Source: Allodiplogaster sudhausi
Lineage: Eukaryota > Nematoda > Chromadorea > Rhabditida > Diplogasteridae
Assembly: GCA_945643635.1 (NCBI GenBank)
Contig: CALZFC010000283.1
Coordinates: 186,001 to 250,000 of the forward strand
Direction of reading: 5' to 3'
DNA length: 64,000 bases
Shown here: positions 11,455 through 21,800 of the stretch, piece by piece
Layout of the letters: the number at the start of each line of letters is the position of its first letter
How positions within the stretch are numbered: the first letter of the stretch is position 1
Program-made: the position numbers and the translations under genes
The notes under the pieces: generated by a model
What the model was told of the DNA's origin: nothing
Seen by the model: only the letters and a program-made list of their open reading frames with translations
Database searches by the model: none

Positions 11455-11499
<45 letters not shown>

Positions 11500-11701
11500 T
11501 CTCTCTCTCTATCCATTCACGCTTCCGAGCGTCAAGCTTTTTTCATGGCCTGTTATGGCATTTATATCGATGTGCCAAGATCTCTATCGAATAGAACTCA
11601 GTGAATTGAAAGTGTATTGGTGTCCTGGCCAAGTCGCTGCTCTTCTCTCTCTCTCTCTCTCTCCTGCCCTAAAGATTATGCTGCAGAATCTGTCGTGGTA
11701 G

Positions 11702-11803
11702 ACGGTCATCGAGATGAAGAGGGTGCTGGTGACGGAGAAATTCGAAGTAGTGAATTTGAACAAGGTGAATGATGTAAATTCTGCCATGATCAACATTGCC
11801 TGA
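11702..11803 (+). pseudogene. Exon-like 33-codon tail, copy 1
   Basis: After ...GTGGTAG, an open stretch begins TVIEMKRVLVTEKFEVVNLN and ends in ...MINIA with TGA at 11801-11803. A second copy at 13686-13787 keeps the same frame, length and stop. The sequence stands out from the CT-rich surroundings in base composition. It looks like the terminal exon of an unidentified gene carried along with the repeat cluster. Confidence 0.45.
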
Positions 11804-11872
11804 TATGGTCGGCTTGGTTTCACCTTTGGATGTACATATGTTCCCTCGCACCGTCTCTTCTTCTTCCCTCAA

Positions 11873-11914
<42 letters not shown>

Positions 11915-11952
11915 TCTCTCCCTTTCTCTCTCTAGTTCTCTATCTCGCTTTA

Positions 11953-11989
<37 letters not shown>

Positions 11990-12128
11990 CTTTCTTGCCC
12001 TAAAGATCATGCTGCAGTATCTTCCGTGGATGTTCTTCAAGTCGTAGTCTGGTTGCCTCCGGGCTGTCTTCCTGGACAAGTGAGCGAGAGGCAGAGAGGC
12101 AGAGGCAGAGGAAGAGAGAAGGTGAGGT

Positions 12129-12168
<40 letters not shown>

Positions 12169-13134
12169 TAGAGAGCGAGGGAGAGAGAGAGTAGAAGACC
12201 TAGTCAAATCCGAGGGTAAAACCGTGCTGCATGCGCTTCCTCGTCGCACACATTTTGTTGTGATGAAGTGTCAAATCTTCAGCTTCTATTGGCTACCACT
12301 ACCGCTCTAGATAACTGTCTATCTCCCACTTCCTAACTCTCTCTCCTTTTCTCTCTCTCTCTCCCTTCTCTCTCTCTCTTTCTCTTACTCTTGCGCGTTC
12401 TACTTACATATCTGAATGTGTTCCAACCTTCTTTCCATCATGATTCTATTTATGCGCCTAATTCAGCGCATCGCTTAAGAGAAGCTTGAGAGATGTATTC
12501 CTTGACACACTGCTCACCATCATCTCTCCTTCTCTCTTCCTCTCTTTCTCTCGCTATATCCATCCCCTTCTCTCTCTGTCTCTCTGTCTCCTCCATCTCT
12601 CTTGCCTAAACATTCTGCTGCAGCATCCGTCGTGGATGTTCTTCAAGTCGTAGTCTGGACGCCTCCGAGCTGTTTTCCTGCACGAGTGAGCGAGAGGCAG
12701 AGAGACAGAGGCAGAGAGAAGGTGAGGTGAGAGAGAGAGAGAAGAGAGAAAGAGAGAGTGAGAGGGAGAGAGAGAGAGAGAGAAAGTAAGAGGCCTGGTC
12801 AAATCCGAGTGCGTTTCATCGTTGGGCTCCAGTATGAAATCTTCGGTTTCTGTTGGCACCGTCTAACGTTCTATCTCCCCCTCTTTCTTACTCTTCCTAG
12901 CCATCTCTCTCTCTCTCAATCCCTCTCGGCTGATCTGAAGAAATTCCAAGCTTCATTTCCGTCAATATTGCATTCATGCGCCAAATTTAACCCAGCTCTT
13001 AAGAGTAGCTTGAGAGTTGTATTCCTTGAGATACCTCACCGTCTTCGCTCTCCCTCTCTTTCTCTCTCTTTCTCCATGCCACTGTCTGTCGCTTTCTCTG
13101 TTTGTCTCTCTCTCTCGCTCTCTCTCTCTGTCTG

Positions 13135-13165
<31 letters not shown>

Positions 13166-13685
13166 GCCTCAATTTATTAGTGTGTTTCGGCCAGTTCGAA
13201 GAAATCTCCGTCGCCAAAACGTCACCTTCTTCCATGAAATAAATCTCAGTGCAGTTGATCAGAACATTGGCCGATGAATAGTACAGGAGACTATGAATAG
13301 GTAAATTGTAAATTCGAAATTATTTAAATTCTGCCATGATCAACATGGCCTCATATGGTGGACGTGGTTTCACCTTTGGATGAATGTTCCCTCACAGCGT
13401 CTCTTGTTCTTCCCTAAACCTCTCTGTCTCCTCTCTCTCTCTCTCCCTCTCTCTTTCTCTCTTCCTCTCTCCATTTCTCTCTCTGGTTCCCTATCTCTCT
13501 TTCTCTCTAGTTAGCTCTCTCTCTCTTTCTCTCTCTCTCTCTATCCATTCACACTTCCGAGCGTCCCGCTTTTTTCATGGCCTGTTATGGTATTTCTATC
13601 GATGTGACAAGATCTCTATCGAATAGAACTCAGTGAATTGAAAGTGTATTGGTGTCCTAGTCAAGCTGCCGCCTATGGGCCATAG

Positions 13686-13787
13686 ACGGCCATCGAGATG
13701 AAGAGAGTGCTCGTGACGGAGAAATTCGAAGAAGTGAATTTGAACAAGGTGAATGAAGTAAATTCTGCCATGATCAGCATGGCTTGA
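13686..13787 (+). pseudogene. Exon-like 33-codon tail, copy 2
   Basis: Preceded by ...GGGCCATAG, it starts TAIEMKRVLVTEKFEEVNLN and ends ...MISMA with TGA at 13785-13787. Differences from copy 1 are scattered substitutions without indels. A shorter related piece ends at 14704 (AAGGTGAATGATGTAAAC ... TGA) and another lies near 13327-13362. Confidence 0.45.
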
Positions 13788-14289
13788 TGTAGTGGACGTG
13801 GTTTCACTTTGGATGGACTTATGTTCCCTCGCACCGTCTCTTCTTCTTCCATCAACCTCTCTTTCTCTCTCTCTCACTCTCTCTCTCTCACTCTTCCTCT
13901 CTCCCTTTCTCTCTCTAGTTCTCTATCTCGCTCTAGTTATCTCTCCCTCTCTCGCTCTCTCTTTCAATAAAGATTATGCTGCAGTATATGCCGTGGATGT
14001 TCTTCAAGTCGTAGTCTGGCCGCCTCCGGGATGAGAGACAGAGGCAGAGAGAAGGTGAGGTGAGAGAGAGAGAGAGAAGAGAGAAAGAGAGTGAGAGGGA
14101 GAGAGAGAGAGAGAGAGAGAGAAAGTAAGAGGCCAAGTCAAATCCGAGGGTAAAACCGTGTTGCATGCTCTTCATCGTTGCACATACATTTTGTTGTGAT
14201 CAAGTGTCAAATCTTCAGCTTCTATTTGCTCCCTCTACCGCTCTTCATATCTACCTTTCTGGCTCCCACTTCCTAACCCTCTCTCTCTT

Positions 14290-14326
<37 letters not shown>

Positions 14327-14719
14327 TTCTCTCTCTCTCTCTCTTGCGCTTTCTCCCTATCTAAATGTCTTCCAACCTTCTTTCCGTCATGATTCTATTC
14401 ATGCGCCAAATTTAGCGCAGCTCTTAAGAGAAGCTTGAGAGTTGTATTCCATGAAACAGCTCACCATCCTCTGTATCTGACTCTTTATCTCTCTGCGTCC
14501 ATTTGTGTTTTTCGGATAGTTTGAAGAAATTTCTGGCGTCAAATGATTACCCTTTTCCATGTAATAAATCTCAGTGTATTTGAGCAGCATATTGGCAATG
14601 CAACATCAGGAGGTTGTTTAAGCTGCCGGAGTTGAAAAGACAGCCAGAAAATGGAGGCATACAAGGTGAATGATGTAAACTCTGGCATGATTAACATGGC
14701 CTGATATGGTGGCCTGGTT

Positions 14720-15342
14720 AAAATAAATTTTTAACGATATGATTTATAGACACGACATTTATCATACGGTATTCCGCCTTAGTAACATGTAGTAACATGG
14801 TGTCCAGATGTTTTCAGCAGATCCTCCGTGCCTTGTTGTATTGATCTCGTGAGTGTGATTCACTTATATTTTTGTCGAACTTTAAGTTAATTTAATTGCA
14901 TAATTTCCTAGAATTAGATATCAGATGTAAAATTTTCCAAGATTGTTATTCTGAATACGTTATTTCACGCCTCTCTTTCCTCCGTCTCTTTTCTACCGCT
15001 TTTCATTTTTGAGCAATCAAAAGGGAATCGTCGGTTGAAATGCGGTGGTTTTGCTATCCCTCTCCTCTTCTCCTGAATCCCAAGGTCGAGCAACGACCTC
15101 ATTCCTCGTTCAGTCTAAACTTCTTTTTATGCTAATTTTGCGCTCGTTTACCTGGAGGAGGATAATCAAAACATGTCTTGATATATTATGTAGTGGAAGA
15201 TTTGCCGGATATTATGTGTTCATTGCTTCGTTGCGCAATTGAATTGAGATGATGTGCCCTTTGCCGTGATTTTTTCGCGAAAGATTTATATTATTCTCGC
15301 ATTGGATTCTTTAGTTTTTATTCTTAAGGAACAACATCGAAG
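14720..15342. other. AT-rich 5' flank of the fusion gene
   Basis: No repeat module or exon is recognised between the CT cluster and the first ATG of the fusion gene at 15343. It presumably holds that gene's promoter and 5' UTR, but no clear TATA box stands out. Confidence 0.4.
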
Positions 15343-15760
15343 ATGGGTAAAAAGCCGGAACGGAGGAGCAGCGATCTCGACTCCGGCGAATCGACTGATG
15401 AGGAGGAGAGGGTGGGTGGACGAAAGGCGAAGAAGAAGATGGAGGCGGACAAGCTACTTGAGGTCTTCAAGACCATCCCCCCTCGGCTGCTGCCTCCTGA
15501 TCTGCAGATCGACGTCAAAGGTTCTGTCTTTTCCTCCGATTGCTTTCCACATAGAACATTCAATTAGAGAGACAGCTTACAGGTCTAAGAGCGCAAAGAC
15601 GTTTGGGCAAAGTGGGATATTGCATACTCTGCAATCGGAACTACAACAGACTGCGCGACCACTTCTCCACCAAGAGGACGCCACACACGTCACTCTCGTC
15701 TGATCAGGTATAATGATATAATGTTAAGGGTAGAAATGATTGAGAGAGAACTAGGGTGAT

Positions 15761-15802
<42 letters not shown>

Positions 15803-18800
15803 GCTGAGAGACAGGGAGCTGACGTTAAGTTTTCGTCGACATTACAGTGAATATGATACAAAATGTGTACCTGATATCTCTCCCCCTACCTATATCTTAC
15901 TTTACCATATCTCTCTCCATCTCACTCTCTCTCTCTCTCTCTCTCTTCCTAACTCTCTTTCTCTCTCTCTTCCTAATCTGTGCTTCTACTCTCATCTGAT
16001 TTGTATCTCTACTGTTATGCGCAAGATTTTAGGGTTTCTATCACTTTGATGATACATAAAACTGATATTAGAAACCTTGTAAGGGTCATATATTTGTAGC
16101 GCGAGTGCTTGTTGACGCTCGGCCAATCCCCAGTCTTGGTCTTGGCACCCCGAGTTTGGGACTTCACCACTCTGCGGCCGCCTCAGACCGAGGAATAGCT
16201 GGAGTACGTCACCATAATCCGCTCTCTCATCGCCGCCTACCAGATTCCGCACTCTGGCTACTTGGGAGTAAGTTGTGCAGAGCAATCACGAGAGTCTCTT
16301 CTGCTTCTGTAGAAAAATTTTATCATGACGTGAATTAATTTGTTTGATATTTATAAATTTCCTGCATATTTTGGCATTCTCAGGAGAAGTACGGCAAAGA
16401 AGCTGTTGCTCGGGCATTGGAGAAGGAGGAGGATGAACGCAAGAGTAAGAAGAGAAGCGCGGAGAAGACGGAGTCGAAAAGAGGCAAAGTTGGGGCAGAA
16501 GCGGAGTCTTCTTCAGGTTCTGAAGAGGAGTGCGAGATCCGGGAAGAGGATGAAGGTTAGCATTATAAGGAGGGACACTATGGGCCTATAGTGAGCATAA
16601 TAAGGAGAGACATTATGGACATATCTAGTTCTAAAAGGGGTTAAAAGTGCTTGCAGGATCGAAGTCGCCCTCGCCGGAATCGGTCAGTTCTGAGGAGGCA
16701 GGAACATCGAAGGCACCCACTCGAAAGAAGAAGCCTGCTAAAAAGGTTTAGATTGAAAAGTGTACCTGTAGTTCATTTAACACCCATTTTATCTGTCGCT
16801 TGTTCAACCGTCAGTAAGATACTGTAAGAGAAAACTTGTCCATTTTAGAAGATGGAGCCCTCCAAGGGAACTAGCAGGACTTCTGGGAATGTTCTGGAAG
16901 ACAGCTTGAAGTGCACACTGTGGAGCTCTGGCAGCGAAAAGCTGAGCAAAATCTTCCTCGAGTACGATGGACTTTTGACTTTGTATATGCACAATGTGGT
17001 AGCTGAAATACAATCTTTACTAGTAAGCTGTAGACCAAATCATTCCTCTTGCGCTTAGTTATTTTAAAAATTCGAATTATGCAAACTGTTGTCAGGCCCA
17101 TCAATCCAGAGCTTGTCTTTGCTTACGAAGAAGATCCTCCCGGCTTTACGATCGAAGAGAAGAGTAAGTTAAGAACTATGCATACGCTATGAACAGCCAT
17201 TTTACTCTGTTTCTTCTATACTCATATTTTGGCGAATACAGCTTATAATTCAACAATGGATTTCATCTTCAGGGGGCAGCAATGCCCCATGGCGTAAGAA
17301 GGCGATCGGAGAGTTCGGCTGGCATCTGAAGCTCATCACGGATAACCAGCCTTTGATCCATCCGTTCAAAGCTTACATCCAGGTCAGGGCTTGAGAAAGA
17401 AAGTAAGATAGAAGCTAGAGAGAGAGAGAGAGGAGGGAAAAAATAACTGAGCATTCTCTTCCTCCAGAGCTTGGGAGACGCCAATATCGATTTCGACGTT
17501 GGCGAACTCATCATCCAGAAGAGAAGCGAGGCAGATGAGGAGGCCTCCAAATCTTCCAACAGAGCAAAGATGACCATGCCATACTACACGTATGTCCGCA
17601 GCGTGCTACCGTACGTCATGCGAGGGAGGCGAAGGTAGGATGAGAAACAGCGAGAAAGAGAGTGAAGGAGAGAGAGCGTGGCAAAGGGAGAGTGTCAGGC
17701 GAACGAACAAAGGATTTATGGGGGGGGGAGAGAGAGAGAGAGAGAGTAGAATGTGAACGGCCAAGAGAGGGTGATGGTGTCTATGTTTTAGAGCCGGAGA
17801 GGAAGTGACAATTGACGATGTCATCTTCGGCGCAGCTCCTATTCGCCTGCTAATGAAGCGGCTCCGAGCTTGTGGTGCAAGCGTCGAGACTGTTCTGATG
17901 ATTGTAAAGGCCATGCTCTTGTTCCTGAAGTTCATCGAAAACGAGAGCCTTGGTATGTTCAACTAAAAAAGTAATAAAATTGGAAGCATTATCGGATCTG
18001 AACATAGTTCTACTTTCTCTTAATATTGCAGTAATGCTGCATGGAAGAAGGCAGAGGGCCATGGAATACATCAGAGCAAGGCTGCACGACCATATGAACA
18101 CCGAGAAGCGACGTGCACACAATGCACCGAGGGATGTAAAGGTGTGATTGAAGAAACATCGTAACTAAACCCGATAATAAGCAATATAAAGAACGACTTT
18201 TATTGTAATTGTCTTTAATAGGCCGATCTCCGTACTACATCCTTCGCTGGATCGTGACGATCCCCGAAATTGACGCCACCATGGCCAACATCATGGCCCA
18301 GGCCAAGCGTGATGGTTCCGTTACGCCTGAGGCCTTTAACTTCTGCCTCGGGTTCGAACATAGTTGAACATTTTGTCTCTTTATTTCTTTTCATAACACT
18401 ATTAATATATTTAAACATATACAACATAATTCTAGCGCAACCATGATGCATGCCATCGTCACGAATGGCCAAAGATTCGAGCAGGCGTACAAGACGACCA
18501 AGCTCGACATCTGGCCTACTCGAGGCAAGATGCGTCGTGTTTCGCAGGGTGACAACGAGCACTATGTTAGGCATTCTTTTACGGAGGTGTTGGGTATATG
18601 GGGAGAAAATGTAATTAAAAGTTACATTAATATACTCCACCATTTCAGTTTGCCACGTTCCACGACCCCAAGGTGAAGGCCCTCTCCTCCCTTAGCCAAG
18701 AGACCGGACGAAAGGCGTCAGTTTACATCATCGATTCGACGCTGAAGAAGAGAATGGAGATCTTCGAGCTGCTGCGACAGATGTTAGTGATTATGAAATA

Positions 18801-21800
18801 ACTACTTGCGATGAAAAGCATTCAACCATTCAAATGTACAACTCTAGCAGTTTTATGTTTTTGAGGCGCTGTAACCAGTTGCTCAAAGAGAAGAAGAAGT
18901 TCTGCGAGCCGCCGACCTTCTACATCACTTATGGAGTAAGATTTTCTTTTGTATGAAGATATACAGAATGAAGAGATAGAAGTTAAAGGAGAAGTAGACA
19001 TGTAAAAATTTTGTTCCAGGGAACCGGTATCAACCGAGCCACTGTCTCCAAGCACATCGCCATCTTCCTCATGATGATGGGCTTCCCCTTCAATCCGATG
19101 AAGTGCAATGAGGTTCGAATTTTAAGGTTTAGGTGAATTCCATATTTAATTTTTTCATCTTAATTGGACAGCGCAAGCTCACGGCGAACCAAATGTAAGG
19201 GAGGAATCAGAATACTGAGAGATGTAAACTTTTTTAGATGCGGAGAGGAATCGCACAGAGCGACTTCAACAAGAGGATGGTCACCCTGCGAGGCGAAGGG
19301 GCATCGCCGGAGGTGGCCATGCTGAGTAGTCATTCAATGGCCACACAAGTCCACACATACGAGCGTTAGTATGACCTTTATAATATGTCTCGTTGAACTT
19401 GATGAATTCAATGTTTTCGCTTCGCAGGCCCTCCGCGCTCACGGGCTACATACAGCTCATTGAACTGGCGAAGAATGCTGCGGATGAAGACCCAGATTCG
19501 GAGGAGAAGATCAGCAAGCTGAGGACGCAGATGAAGATTCAGTATGTGATTTTAAAATATTAATTTAGACAAGAGGTTCTATGAAAAAATTGGTCAAAAA
19601 AAGTAGCTGAAAATTATACAAGATATCAAAAGAAGGGTAGAATGACATAAGTTGAGAGAGAAGAGAAGAGAAACACATCCGTGACTAGCCAGCTTTCCAT
19701 TGGCGATTGATAATGAGATGAGAAAAGGGCATCAGCTAGATCGCAATGGTTTCTCATGGGTGTGAACTACGCAAAGGTGCATTGCATTAAGTACATATGC
19801 ATATTCAACTGCTATCCATATACACTTAAATTTAGGATCAAGCCGGTCAGGCTTCCTCGTTCCGCATACGAGCTGCAAAGCGTCGAACAGGGTAAGCTAT
19901 CACTTACAAACCGCTTGACCATATAGCCATGTAAAAAAAATGAAATAAAAAGTTACGCTCTTGCTCTCAGAAGAGGAAGCAGAGCCCATGGACGAATCCG
20001 CTGGTGGCGAGACGATGTCACTTCGTCAGGACTTGCCCGGCGTTAAAGAAGGTATGAATTCACTTACAGACCGCTCAGCTATATTCGCACGAAAAAAATT
20101 GAATTAAAACTAATGCCCTTGCTCTCAGAAGAAGAAGCTGAGGCCATGGGCGAATCTGCTGGTGGAGCTACGCCACTTCGTCAGAAACGAAAGAGGACGG
20201 CGAACGAATCAGATTCATCGCCTCACGTTCCTGAGAAGAAGCCATCGGCAGTCACAGCCCAAGGTGATACCGACTGTGAGACAAATAAAGATGTGGAGAA
20301 CAGATGTAATTTTTTTCATTGCAGACGAGCCGGTCGGGCCAGAGGACGAGCTCAAGAAGGCGCTGCTTCGCGAGATAGAGAAAGGCTTCTCGCTGGAGAA
20401 GCTTCCACTTCGTAAGTTCTTTAATGAAAGTCATTTTAAATCCTTTTATTTTAGTCTTTGATACGGCATTACAAAGCAGATACCTAGTCGCCATCGTTAT
20501 TGCAAGTGTGTCATTTAGCGGACGAGTATAGCATCTACGCTGCCGGAATCTGCGGCCTCCCTGCCCCGGACGAGGAGGCAGAATCAGCATCGAGCGGCGG
20601 CCTCAGCGAGGCAGATCGAGAAGGCGTTGCCAAGGCTCTCAACGCGCACCGAGCAACGAAGCTGACTCTTCCGACGTACGATGCGAAACGGCCGGAGACG
20701 TACGTGGACTTCTGCAGCAGGCGAGAAGATCGGCCGGTGCAGAACTTCCCTGTCCACGTCGTCAAGACGGTGGGCTGCGGCCTGGGTGCTGTTGCCGCCT
20801 GCGACATCCCCAAGGGCGCAACTATCTGCGACTACGGGTGTGTTTTTTTTATGCCACACATGCTTATAAACCCGAACGCAGATTAATAGATGTGCATGAT
20901 AAAACAATTTTGTTCATTCAGAGGTAAAATGGTGACGCTCGAGCAGCATGGGACTCTCCTTGAGGCTCTCTCACCGGCTGACAGGAAGATCGTGTGCGAT
21001 TACTCATTCGAGCTGCGCCCGGGTAAGCATTCTTCTTTATTACCCGCTCCCACTCTCTCTCTCTCTCGCTCTCTCTCTCGCTCTCTCTCTCTATACCCTA
21101 ATCGGGCAATTCTAATGTTTTTTTCAAGATTATGAATAAGCATTACATTCGTCAAAAGATTCTAACAATGCGCGCTGTTGCAGCCCGTGGGTGCACCCAC
21201 GTAATCGAAGCCCACTCGCTGACAAAGAACGGGAGCCTGCAACTGGGCAGGTTCATCAACCACTCTACATGTGGTCGTCATCGGAACTTGGAGGCGAATC
21301 TCACTTGCGTCAAGAAGGAGGGCGGCGTTGTCCACGTCATGGTTCAGTTCCGCGCCACGAGGCCGATCCAGGTTGGCGTTTAGCATTTTTTTTAAATATT
21401 TTTTGCTGTACCTGGCACTTTTCCATCCAATCATAATTCATGTGTTTCCTTTCGAGAAGAGAAAAGCTATTTTCATCTAGTTAATATACTCATCTTTAGA
21501 CTGGAGAGCAATTGCTCTTCAATTACGGCTCCTTCTTCCCTGGCGGTTTCTCGTGCCCTGCATGCCCACAGCGAGGCGTCATTGCTGGCGCAACAGTGAC
21601 GGCGATGGTGACGGGTCCGGAGGGTGAGAAGGTCGACATGCCCGTCGACGTTACGGAGGAGGACCTCACGCCGGCGGTCGCAGAAATCCATCGAGGTAAG
21701 AATATTTAAGTAAAGAACAATACATCCACAGGAGCCATTAAAATGTCTTGTTAACAAAGCTTACATTGGCATCGTCAGACATAGCAGATGAGAGTTGTGT

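Larger units (their letters stand above)
10500..14600. repeat. Cluster of CT/GA foldback elements
   Basis: The whole interval is built from repeated modules: (CT)n, a core beginning GCCCTAAAGATT and containing GTGGATGTTCTTCAAGTCGT and TCTGGCCGCCTCCGGGCTGT, then GAGCGAGAGGCAGAGAGACA with (GA)n, CAAATCCGAGGGTAAAACCG, CACATACATTTTGTTGTGAT, another (CT)n, and TTCCAACCTTCTTTCC with ATGCGCCAAATTTAGCGC. Module order is similar but lengths vary. Open frames here are only Ser-Leu or Arg-Glu dipeptide runs. The module ATGCGCCAAAT ... GGTGCATTCCTTGACACA also survives alone near 23918-23970. Confidence 0.75.

Noticed and set aside
18436..19541. DIRS/PAT retrotransposon recombinase
   Set aside because: No reverse transcriptase, RNase H or split repeats are visible nearby, and the recombinase-like exons are fused to SET instead.
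20252..20590. Minus-strand open frames across SET-gene exons and introns
   Set aside because: They cross clear plus-strand exon boundaries and show no motif; shadows of GC-rich exons.
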